Below are positions 34,514-41,303 of a DNA stretch of 64,000 nucleotides, piece by piece (positions within the stretch are counted from its first letter, which is position 1; each line of letters starts with the position of its first letter). The translations under genes and the position numbers were made by a program. The notes beneath the pieces are model-generated. The model saw only the letters and a program-made list of their open reading frames with translations. It had not been told where the DNA came from and did not search any database. Origin of the DNA: Heteroruminococcus sp964370005 (GTDB lineage Bacteria > Bacillota > Clostridia > Oscillospirales > Ruminococcaceae); the NCBI GenBank assembly GCA_964370005.1, contig CAYJGR010000002.1, positions 1 through 64,000 of the forward strand. Reading direction: 5' to 3'.

Positions 34514-35605
34514 TTGAAGTATCTCGGATACAGTTGCCCCGTTTGTCAAAAACCATTTGAGGCAAATGACGATGTTGTCGTATGTCCTATTTGTGGTGCG
34601 CCTCATCACAGAGAGTGTTATCGTGAGCTTGGGGGATGTGCGCTCGAAAAAAATCACGCCGACGGCATATTGTGGGAGCAGACCGCCACCTCGTCATTTG
34701 AGGGACAAGGCGGTGATAATCGACAGGAGGAGCCACCACATGATGAAAATGTGGGTGGATATCGTCGTACCCACGACCGCCCCTCCCAACCTCAAAAATG
34801 CCCGGGATGCGGAAGTCCCAACCCACCTGACGGTGTGTTTTGTCAGGTGTGCGGTACGATGATGGGACGGCATAGCTCCCCACCGGGCGGACATCATCCC
34901 CGCTACTCCCAAGGTGGCTATGGGCAATATCAACAGCAACAAACCCAACAACCTCCACATGGATACTATACCCCACCCGCATATTCCCCCTATGCGGGGC
35001 TTAACCCCGAGGATGCTATGGGTGAGGTCACGGTAAAAGAGGTGGCCACATATGTGGGGAGTGCCGCTCCTCACTATCTTCCCCGATTCAATGCAACTAC
35101 GAGGGGTGGACTATTCTCCTCATTTTGTTGGTCGGGCTTTTTGTTCAGCTTTTTATTTTTCTTTTATCGCAAGGTGTACAGGGTGGCCATACCGCTACTG
35201 ATTTTGTTTTTACTCAGCATGGTGCCCACGTTTGTGTATTCCTATGAGTATATGCGGGAGATAATGGCGCAGTATGGGTCTATCAGTTTCCCTCTGCCCA
35301 TCATAACCACACAAGCTTTAGATAACATGTATATTGTGATGAATGCTGTGCGTATGCTTCAATTTGGGGTGAGTGCCGCTCTAGGGTTTTGGGGTCATCG
35401 CATCTATTTGTGGGATGTAAACAGCAAAATCTTGGAACTGCGCAGCAGCATGGGGGAAAATCCTCACACCTCTAACTATATACAAGAGCTCTCCCGCCGT
35501 GGGGGAACATCCCCTGCAGGTGTGGCTGTCGTGGTGGCGGTGCTGACAGTCGGATATTTTGCCGTGTCATTTCTCATAGGCGTTTCGCTCAACATCACCA
35601 TGTAA
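34514..35605 (+). CDS. RING-like/zinc-ribbon DUF2628-type membrane protein
   Basis: 363-residue protein with an N-terminal prokaryotic RING-like domain (CPVCQKPF, CPICGAPHHRECY, about residues 8-45), a zinc ribbon (CPGCGSPNPPDGVFCQVCG, about 96-115), a Gln/Pro/Tyr-rich linker and a C-terminal DUF2628-like membrane part with about four hydrophobic segments (near 205-240, 275-300 and 335-360). Function unknown; the domain set suggests a membrane-anchored protein-interaction scaffold. The TTG start has TGGAG 8 bases upstream. Its own promoter and terminator make it monocistronic. Confidence 0.75.
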   Translation: MKYLGYSCPVCQKPFEANDDVVVCPICGAPHHRECYRELGGCALEKNHADGILWEQTATSSFEGQGGDNRQEEPPHDENVGGYRRTHDRPSQPQKCPGCGSPNPPDGVFCQVCGTMMGRHSSPPGGHHPRYSQGGYGQYQQQQTQQPPHGYYTPPAYSPYAGLNPEDAMGEVTVKEVATYVGSAAPHYLPRFNATTRGGLFSSFCWSGFLFSFLFFFYRKVYRVAIPLLILFLLSMVPTFVYSYEYMREIMAQYGSISFPLPIITTQALDNMYIVMNAVRMLQFGVSAALGFWGHRIYLWDVNSKILELRSSMGENPHTSNYIQELSRRGGTSPAGVAVVVAVLTVGYFAVSFLIGVSLNITM

Positions 35606-35610
35606 TTACA

Positions 35611-35648
35611 AGGTGGGATGCTACTACTGTATCCCGCCTGTTTGTTTT
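35611..35648 (+). terminator. Terminator before galU
   Basis: AGGTGGGAT (35611-35619) pairs with ATCCCGCCT (35631-35639; one T-G wobble), followed by GTTTGTTTT. Confidence 0.8.
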
Positions 35649-35665
35649 AGAGGAGGAGTTACAAC

Positions 35666-36535
35666 ATGAAAATACGCAAAGCTGTCATACCGGCTGCAGG
35701 GCTGGGCACACGTGTACTGCCGGCCACAAAGGCCTGTCCCAAGGAACTTCTGCCCATAGTGGACAAGCCGGCCATACAGTATATTGTCGAAGAGGCCGTC
35801 GCCTCGGGTATAACCGATATTCTTATCATATTAAGTTATGGCAAATCGGCTGTGGCTGACCACTTTGACCGCACCCACGCCCTTGAGGATAGACTGATAA
35901 AGGGCGGTAGAGCCGAGATGGCCGAGCAGATGAAGGCTATATCACAGATGGCCAACATACAGTATGTCCGCCAAGGCGAGACAAAGGGTCTGGGGCATGC
36001 TGTGTATTGCGCAAAATCCTTTGTGGGGGATGAACCTTTTGCCGTGCTGTATGGAGACGATGTGATAATAGGGGAGGATGTCCCCCCCGCCTGCAAGGAG
36101 CTTTGCGATGCTTATGAGCAGTATGGCAAGGGGGTAGTGGGCATGAAAGAAGTCACCCCCGAGCTACTGCGCAAATATAGCTCTCTGAAAACAGAGCCAC
36201 TGGCTGACAGGGTCGTTTCGGTGAGTGATATGATAGAAAAACCCGCTCCAGGGCAGGAGTTCTCGCCATATGCCATACTGGGCAGGTGTGTACTTCCCCC
36301 CGAGATATTCGGTATATTGGCCGAAACACCCCCGGGTGCTGTCGGTGAAATACAACTGACCGATGCCATGAAGAGGCTTGCCCGCACAAAAGGCATGGTG
36401 GGTGTGGCATTCCAAGGCACTCGCTACGATATGGGCAACAAGTTTGGCATTTTGCAGGCCTCAATCGAGGTTGGGCTACGCCATCCCGAGATAGGGGCAG
36501 AGCTTAGGGAGTATCTTAGGGGGTTGGATGTTTAA
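35666..36535 (+). CDS. galU: UTP-glucose-1-phosphate uridylyltransferase
   Basis: 289-residue nucleotidyltransferase making UDP-glucose for cell-surface glycans. The N-terminal AVIPAAGLGTRVLPATKACPKELLPI is the signature loop and lysines, with VDKPAIQYIVEEA next; GDDVI marks the metal-binding aspartate. The C-terminal FQGTRYDMGNKFG is typical. GAGGAGG precedes the ATG. Full length. Confidence 0.95.
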   Translation: MKIRKAVIPAAGLGTRVLPATKACPKELLPIVDKPAIQYIVEEAVASGITDILIILSYGKSAVADHFDRTHALEDRLIKGGRAEMAEQMKAISQMANIQYVRQGETKGLGHAVYCAKSFVGDEPFAVLYGDDVIIGEDVPPACKELCDAYEQYGKGVVGMKEVTPELLRKYSSLKTEPLADRVVSVSDMIEKPAPGQEFSPYAILGRCVLPPEIFGILAETPPGAVGEIQLTDAMKRLARTKGMVGVAFQGTRYDMGNKFGILQASIEVGLRHPEIGAELREYLRGLDV

Positions 36536-36537
36536 GG

Positions 36538-36600
36538 GCAATTAGTAATGAGGAATGAGTAATTAGTAATTATTGTATCGCTTTGCGATGGGTTTTTATT
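36538..36600. repeat. Dispersed intergenic repeat, copy C
   Basis: AATTAGTAAT-type units followed by TGTATCGCTTTGCGATGG (36574-36591), matching copy B near 32600-32660 in order and content. It directly follows galU. Confidence 0.6.
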
Positions 36601-36608
36601 TAAGGACA

Positions 36609-36650
36609 AAGGTCAAGGGCAACCGTGTGTGGTTGCCCTTGACCTTAGCT
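36609..36650. terminator. Bidirectional terminator galU / phage regulator
   Basis: A 16-base perfect stem, AAGGTCAAGGGCAACC (36609-36624) with GGTTGCCCTTGACCTT (36631-36646), between convergent genes. It shares the AAGGGCAA core with the hairpins at 7594 and 15509. Confidence 0.85.
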
Positions 36651-36684
36651 CTTATCTATCATTTGTCCTCTGATAATCTCTCCT

Positions 36685-37122
36685 CTAAGACTCGCACATT
36701 CCATACATACAGCAGGTGAATTTGTATAGCGCCTTATCTTTTATGCGGTATATTTGGGCGCGTTCCATATGTAATTCCTCGCACAGGCGGGGTAAAAAGT
36801 TTGGGAAACGCTCCATATAAAAACGCTCAAGCACAAGGCGATCTTGTTCATTTAGATGCTCTAAACTTTTTCGTGCGAGCTCCACAAGGTGGTATATAAG
36901 CTTGTAGTTGAGTTCAAGTCGCTGGCATTCGACAAGTTTGTTTACAAGTGCATCCTCCATGCGGGAACCGCCCCCCCTTACGGGAACGGTCTGGTGGGTA
37001 AAGGATTTTGTGGACTGCATGTCCTCCCGCAGAGCAAAAATACGCAGTTTCAAATTATCAAGTGCGGTACAACGTGTGTAATAGAGTTTTAATTCGTTTT
37101 CGGCCTCTCTTTTCCAATCCAT
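36685..37122 (-). CDS. ArpU/sigma-region-4-like phage late regulator
   Basis: 145-residue protein. The C-terminal half (about 90-140) reads as a sigma-70 region 4-type helix-turn-helix: LNEQDRLVLERFYMERF then LCEELHMERAQIYRIKDKAL. The layout matches ArpU/RinA/DUF1492-type phage proteins that switch on virion genes. The N-terminal half is helical and charged. It is the second gene of an operon whose promoter carries a LexA-like box, so induction by DNA damage is expected. Its natural target would be the terminase-to-lysis genes beginning at 39283; that link is inference. Confidence 0.75.
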   Translation of the reverse strand: MDWKREAENELKLYYTRCTALDNLKLRIFALREDMQSTKSFTHQTVPVRGGGSRMEDALVNKLVECQRLELNYKLIYHLVELARKSLEHLNEQDRLVLERFYMERFPNFLPRLCEELHMERAQIYRIKDKALYKFTCCMYGMCES

Positions 37123-37158
37123 ACTTTTGATGTCCTCCTAAAATGTCGGTTTTTCGCT

Positions 37159-37434
37159 TTAGGGGTAAAGTTTTTGACGACAAATGTCCAATTTTTGGGC
37201 ATAGCGTTCGAGGGCTGTGCGGTATATACTGCGTATCGCCCCTCGCTCCACTTCGTCAAGTAGGCTGTGGCGACTCTCCTCTTCAACCGCTAAAAACTCC
37301 TCTCCAAGCCGGTAATAGAGCCGATGTAGTTCCTCAAATTCCTCGAGTTGGCACTGTGCTGTCCATTGTCGTGGAGTGGGGACGGCAGGGGACAAGGGTG
37401 CCTCGGGTAGGGGGAAAATAGATCGATCTCGCAT
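37159..37434 (-). CDS. Small helical protein, SOS-box operon
   Basis: 91-residue protein I do not recognise. It starts with a proline-rich segment (PLPEAPLSPAVPTPRQW) and continues as an amphipathic helical protein rich in Glu, Leu and Arg. First gene of the divergent two-gene operon with the ArpU-like regulator, which begins 36 bases downstream. GGAGGTG lies 6 bases before the ATG at 37434; the longer frame to 37536 runs through promoter and operator. A co-regulator or phage early protein is possible. Confidence 0.65.
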   Translation of the reverse strand: MRDRSIFPLPEAPLSPAVPTPRQWTAQCQLEEFEELHRLYYRLGEEFLAVEEESRHSLLDEVERGAIRSIYRTALERYAQKLDICRQKLYP

Positions 37435-37463
37435 ATGATACACCTCCTCAAAAACAATAAAAT

Positions 37464-37477
37464 AGAACATTTGTTCT
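37464..37477. promoter_or_regulatory. LexA/SOS-like box in phage regulator promoter
   Basis: AGAACATTTGTTCT, a full GAAC-N4-GTTC palindrome like the recA box at 527-540. It begins 5 bases downstream of the minus-strand -10 hexamer, covering the expected transcription start, a classic repressor position. Confidence 0.75.
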
Positions 37478-37482
37478 TTTTT

Positions 37483-37511
37483 ATTATAACCTTGAAAACG
37501 GATTTTGACAA
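37483..37511 (-). promoter_or_regulatory. Consensus promoter of the phage regulator operon
   Basis: On the minus strand, TTGTCA (37511-37506) and TATAAT (37488-37483) are 17 bases apart. With the SOS-like box immediately downstream this is a strong promoter designed to be repressed. Confidence 0.8.
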
Positions 37512-37564
37512 GGGGTATATTGTCGTAAATCGGCACAGACTAAGAAATAAAGATAAAATTTTGC

Positions 37565-37593
37565 TTGACCCCAAACCCACAAAGGGATAGAAT
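37565..37593 (+). promoter_or_regulatory. cinA promoter
   Basis: TTGACC (37565-37570) and TAGAAT (37588-37593) with a 17-base spacer, 46 bases upstream of the cinA start. Confidence 0.7.
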
Positions 37594-37639
37594 TAGGGGT
37601 GGATTTATAATAAATATAAAAAAACGAGGGCGATGACAT

Positions 37640-38893
37640 ATGAGAGATCGAGCGGAGATAATTTGCGTGGGGACAGAACTGCTTTTGGGCAATATAGTAA
37701 ATACAAATGCGGCCGAGATATCACAGGAGCTTGCGGGTGTGGGTGTGGGACTGTATCATCACACCGTGGTGGGGGATAACCCCGAGCGCCTGCGTGGAGC
37801 TTTGGAGGTAGCATTTTCTCGAAACAATTTGGTGATCACGACAGGAGGACTTGGCCCCACCTACGATGATTTGACCAAAGAGATCATCGCTGCCTATTTT
37901 GGGCGGGAACTTGTGTTAGATGAGCAGTGGGCCGAGCGTCTGCGGGAGATGTTTGCCATCTGGAAACGCCCCATGACCGACAACAACCTAAAACAGGCTA
38001 TGTTACCCGAGGGTTGCAAGGTGCTACCCAATGAAAACGGCACCGCCCCCGGAGCAATCCTTGAGCAAGGGAACAAGGCCATTGTGATGTTGCCGGGGCC
38101 ACCCCGTGAGATGTTACCAATGCTCAAAACCCAGGTGCTGCCCTGGCTACAGGAGCGCTCGGGTCAGCAACTTCATTCACACACGGTACATTTTTTCGGA
38201 ATAGGTGAAAGTGCGTTGGAACATGAGCTGGGCGAGTATATGCAAAATATGCAAAACCCCACGCTTGCCCCCTACGCAAAGGACGGAGAGGTGATGCTGC
38301 GCCTGACTGCCGCCGCCAAAAACCTTGATGAGGCCGAAATGCTTATGAAACCCGTGCTGGATAAGCTACACAGCGAGTATTCGCAGTATATATATGGGGT
38401 GGATATCGAGAACCTACAAACGGCGGTGGTACAGAAACTCACCCAAAAGGGGCTGACGGTGGCGGTAGCCGAGAGTTGTACAGGTGGGCTTGTGGCCAAA
38501 CGCATAACCGAGGTGGCCGGCAGTTCGCAGGTGTTTGGACTGGGTGTGGTAACCTACTCAAACGAGGCAAAACAGTCCATGCTTGGGGTGAGTGCCAAGA
38601 CCCTTGAGACATACGGCGCCGTATCTCCCCAAACTGCCGCCGAGATGGCCAAAGGGGTAAGGCGTGTATCGGGCGCGGATATAGCTGTGGCAATAACCGG
38701 AATTGCGGGCCCCGACGGTGGTTCGACAGAAAAACCCGTCGGTCTTGTGTATATTGGAGTGGACAGCCCGTCGCACAGCGATGTTTTGGAGCACAGGCTG
38801 TCACGTGCATATACAAGCCAAAGGGAGTACATCAGATGGGTGGCAGCTTCTAATGCACTGAATATGGTTCTGCGAGCCATAGAAAAACTCTAA
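37640..38893 (+). CDS. cinA: CinA family protein
   Basis: 417-residue two-domain protein. The N-terminal MoCF-like domain (about 1-170; ICVGTELLLGNIVNTNA, TTGGLGPTYDDLTKE) and the C-terminal CinA domain (about 255-415; VAVAESCTGGLVAKRIT, AVAITGIAGPDGG, the NMN-deamidase region) are complete. In other Firmicutes cinA is linked to competence and DNA damage; the C-terminal domain deamidates nicotinamide mononucleotide. It is read divergently from the SOS-box operon and followed by a DUF1653 gene. Confidence 0.93.
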   Translation: MRDRAEIICVGTELLLGNIVNTNAAEISQELAGVGVGLYHHTVVGDNPERLRGALEVAFSRNNLVITTGGLGPTYDDLTKEIIAAYFGRELVLDEQWAERLREMFAIWKRPMTDNNLKQAMLPEGCKVLPNENGTAPGAILEQGNKAIVMLPGPPREMLPMLKTQVLPWLQERSGQQLHSHTVHFFGIGESALEHELGEYMQNMQNPTLAPYAKDGEVMLRLTAAAKNLDEAEMLMKPVLDKLHSEYSQYIYGVDIENLQTAVVQKLTQKGLTVAVAESCTGGLVAKRITEVAGSSQVFGLGVVTYSNEAKQSMLGVSAKTLETYGAVSPQTAAEMAKGVRRVSGADIAVAITGIAGPDGGSTEKPVGLVYIGVDSPSHSDVLEHRLSRAYTSQREYIRWVAASNALNMVLRAIEKL

Positions 38894-38916
38894 GAGATAG
38901 GGAGCGGTGTAAGTGT

Positions 38917-39135
38917 ATGGAGGAACTATATAAGCCGGGGCGATATGTACATTTTAAGGGTGGGGAGTACAGGCTTTTGTTTGTGGCAACCCACAGCGAA
39001 ACTTCCGAGGCCTTGGTGGTGTATCATCCGATTGATAATCCTGAAAATCACTGGGTGAGGCCACGTTCTATGTGGTATGAGATGGTGGAGCACGATGGAA
39101 AAAATGTACGCCGATTTAGCTATATCGGGCAGTGA
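38917..39135 (+). CDS. DUF1653 protein
   Basis: 72-residue protein matching the small DUF1653 family (PGRYVHFKGGEYRLLFVATHSETSE...VVYHP, WVRPRSMWYEMVE). Function unknown. It follows cinA by 23 bases and is the last gene before the phage cluster; a terminator follows at 39220-39256. Confidence 0.85.
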   Translation: MEELYKPGRYVHFKGGEYRLLFVATHSETSEALVVYHPIDNPENHWVRPRSMWYEMVEHDGKNVRRFSYIGQ

Positions 39136-39160
39136 GCTTTGCCTGTGAGAAAAACATGAG

Positions 39161-39189
39161 ACGACAAGTGTGATAATTCATGCTACAAT
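39161..39189 (+). promoter_or_regulatory. Possible promoter of the virion operon
   Basis: TACAAT (39184-39189) with an upstream TGC (extended -10) and ACGACA (39161-39166) 17 bases away. It precedes the terminator at 39220-39256 and the small terminase gene, so transcripts from it would meet the terminator before the phage genes. Confidence 0.45.
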
Positions 39190-39219
39190 GATATTGGTGA
39201 TAAAAAGCGATAACAGATG

Positions 39220-39256
39220 ACGGCCAACCTCTTTTTGTGAGGGGTGGCCGTTTTTT
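39220..39256 (+). terminator. Terminator or attenuator before the small terminase gene
   Basis: ACGGCCA (39220-39226) pairs with TGGCCGT (39245-39251), inner CCTC/GAGG, followed by TTTTTT. It ends the cinA-DUF1653 transcript and lies 27 bases before the first phage gene, leaving almost no room for a separate promoter downstream. Confidence 0.85.
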
Positions 39257-39282
39257 GTTGCGTAAAATTGGAGGGGAAGCAT

Positions 39283-39540
39283 ATGCAGAGCAAAAGGAGC
39301 ACCGGCAGGAGAACCAAAACAGAGCAGGAACGTGTGCAGGACATACTTCAAAAAAGTGGTCCCTTGGCACTGCGCATAATGGTTGAGGCCATGCAGGATG
39401 AGGAGTTAAAACCCGAACTGCGTATACAGTGCTGTAAAGAAATTTTGGCCAGAGCTTACGGCAAGGGCACACACGATGAGGAGGTGCAAGAGGCGATAAA
39501 GGTGGAACTTTCGCAGGAGATAAGCGAACTTGCCAAATGA
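39283..39540 (+). CDS. Small terminase-like protein
   Basis: 85-residue basic/acidic helical protein placed directly before the large terminase, with a 4-base overlap (ATGA), the usual position of the small terminase. It lacks a recognisable N-terminal helix-turn-helix, and is about half the usual length; only a central oligomerisation-like segment (LRIMVEAMQDEELKPELRIQ) is evident. The start at 39283 has GAGGGG upstream. A small terminase without specific DNA recognition would package DNA non-selectively; this is inference. Confidence 0.6.
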   Translation: MQSKRSTGRRTKTEQERVQDILQKSGPLALRIMVEAMQDEELKPELRIQCCKEILARAYGKGTHDEEVQEAIKVELSQEISELAK

Positions 39541-40898
39541 TGGCAAAGGAGGACGGCATGGAGGAAAAACGCATAAAACTAAGTCCCCCAAATCCAAAGC
39601 AACGTGAGTTTTTACTCGCGCGGTCGAGGTTTGTGGCCTACGGCGGGGCAAGGGGGGGAGGCAAAAGTTGGGCGGTACGCCAAAAAGCCAAGCTGTCGGG
39701 ACTTTATTACCCGGGGATTAGGATGCTGATAATCAGGCGCAGTTATCCTGAACTTCGTGAGAACCACATACTGCCACTTCTTGAGGAGCTTGGGGGGTTG
39801 GCGGTCTGGAGGGAAAATGAAAAATGTTTTTTATTTGGCAACCGCAGTCGTCTGCGTTTTGGCTACTGTGACAACGACGCAGACATTACCCGCTATCAGG
39901 GGCAGGAGTATGACATAATATTTATAGATGAGGCCACACAATTTTCGGAATTTCAGTATGGTGTGTTGACGGCCTGTTTGCGGGGGGCAAACGACTTCCC
40001 AAAGCGCATGTATCTCACCTGTAACCCCGGTGGGGTGGGGCATCAGTGGGTCAAAAGACTGTTTGTTGATCGCAATTATCGCAAAGGGGAACGAGCGGAG
40101 GACTACACATTCATTCCGGCCAAGGTCTACGACAACACGGCACTGCTGTCCTGTGATTCGGGCTATCTCACATTGCTTGAAAACCTTGAACCCGGGCTTA
40201 GGCGTGCCTGGCTTGAGGGGGATTGGGATGTGTTGGCGGGGCAATATTTTACGACATTTAGGCGTGATGTGCATGTCATAACCCCGTTTTCACTGCCCGA
40301 GCACTGGCGACGATATATCACACTCGATTATGGACTTGATATGTTGGCCTGCTACTGGGTGGCACTCGACGACAGTGGCAAGGCCTACGTATACAGGGAG
40401 CTATATAGGCCTGATTTGCTCATCAGCCAGGCAGCTGAGGCAATATCGGAACTATCGGCCGAGGGGGTGGTAGCCAGCTTTGCCCCACCCGATCTATGGA
40501 ATAGGCGACAGGATACGGGGCGCAGTGTAGCACAGATGTTTGCACAGCGGGGCATAACCCTAACACGTGCCTCAAATGACCGTGTGATGGGATGGTATGA
40601 TTTGCAGGAGTGGCTACGACCTCTGCCCGATGAGGGAGGGGAACTGGTGGCGGCACTGCGAATATTTGAGGGCTGTTCCAACCTAATTCGTACCCTGCCG
40701 GCCTTGCAAAGGGATAGTACAAATCCAAACGACGTGGCCACAAACCCACATGAACTTACTCACGCTCCCGATGCACTGCGTTACTTTGTAGCAGGGCGAC
40801 CAAGACCGGGGCAGGTAATAGTGCCGAGCAATCCCTTTGCCAAAACCGAACGTCTGCCCCGCCGTATGGGTAAGGGTGAGGCGCTAGCGGTGTTGTAG
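39537..40898 (+). CDS. Phage terminase large subunit
   Basis: 453-residue packaging motor. ATPase domain: Walker A GGARGGGKS (about 36-44), Walker B IIFIDE (127-132), coupling motif TCNPGG (161-166). The nuclease domain starts with TLDYGLD (D264, D268) and another acidic site is DAL near residue 421. All catalytic residues appear intact, so the enzyme should be active. An ATGATG start overlaps the small terminase stop. It is followed by a 182-base highly structured non-coding stretch. Confidence 0.92.
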   Translation: MMAKEDGMEEKRIKLSPPNPKQREFLLARSRFVAYGGARGGGKSWAVRQKAKLSGLYYPGIRMLIIRRSYPELRENHILPLLEELGGLAVWRENEKCFLFGNRSRLRFGYCDNDADITRYQGQEYDIIFIDEATQFSEFQYGVLTACLRGANDFPKRMYLTCNPGGVGHQWVKRLFVDRNYRKGERAEDYTFIPAKVYDNTALLSCDSGYLTLLENLEPGLRRAWLEGDWDVLAGQYFTTFRRDVHVITPFSLPEHWRRYITLDYGLDMLACYWVALDDSGKAYVYRELYRPDLLISQAAEAISELSAEGVVASFAPPDLWNRRQDTGRSVAQMFAQRGITLTRASNDRVMGWYDLQEWLRPLPDEGGELVAALRIFEGCSNLIRTLPALQRDSTNPNDVATNPHELTHAPDALRYFVAGRPRPGQVIVPSNPFAKTERLPRRMGKGEALAVL

Positions 40899-40909
40899 GC
40901 ATATGTGTC

Positions 40910-41045
40910 GGTGGTGCCAACATCTTCCCCGCTTATGCGTGCGCGCAGGGTGAACGGGCACCAGCCCGAGGAAAAACCTGCTCCTCGGGCAACAAGCCCG
41001 CCCACCCTTTGCGAACACCTAAACGAGAAATCTGCCGTCACCACC
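40910..41045. other. Long structured element after terminase gene
   Basis: The 182 bases between the large terminase gene and the next gene fold into a long imperfect hairpin: GGTGGTG (40910-40916)/CACCACC (41039-41045) at the base. Then CGCA/TGCG, GGGTG (40948-40952)/CACCC (41003-41007), CGGGC (40955-40959)/GCCCG (40996-41000) and a 9-base apical stem GCCCGAGGA (40964-40972)/TCCTCGGGC (40982-40990). No T run follows, so it is not a standard terminator. It could be a structured RNA, an mRNA-processing signal or a packaging site. Confidence 0.6.
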
Positions 41046-41080
41046 ACTGCGCAAAATTGATATATAAAGGAGGTGTGTGT

Positions 41081-41287
41081 ATGTGTGAAGAACTATGTCT
41101 CATTGCCTTGTTTGTCTTAGCACTGCTCTTTGGGGTTTTGCCTGTGCTGTGTTATCGCTTAGGGCTACGTGACGGATTGTGGCAGAGCGGTAAAATGATA
41201 GCCCCACTGTGGGTGCGAGCAAAATCCAAGGTGTCACAGGATGAGAAATTAAAATCTACCATTGCAAAACGGGTCGAGGAATTTTAG
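41081..41287 (+). CDS. Small single-span membrane protein
   Basis: 68-residue protein with one hydrophobic segment (about residues 6-28, LIALFVLALLFGVLPVLCY) and a basic C-terminal tail. I recognise no family. AAGGAGG is 6-7 bases before the ATG; the longer frame from 41009 runs into the structured element. It lies between the large terminase and portal genes. Confidence 0.65.
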   Translation: MCEELCLIALFVLALLFGVLPVLCYRLGLRDGLWQSGKMIAPLWVRAKSKVSQDEKLKSTIAKRVEEF

Positions 41288-41303
41288 GAGAGGGGAAATG
41301 TAA

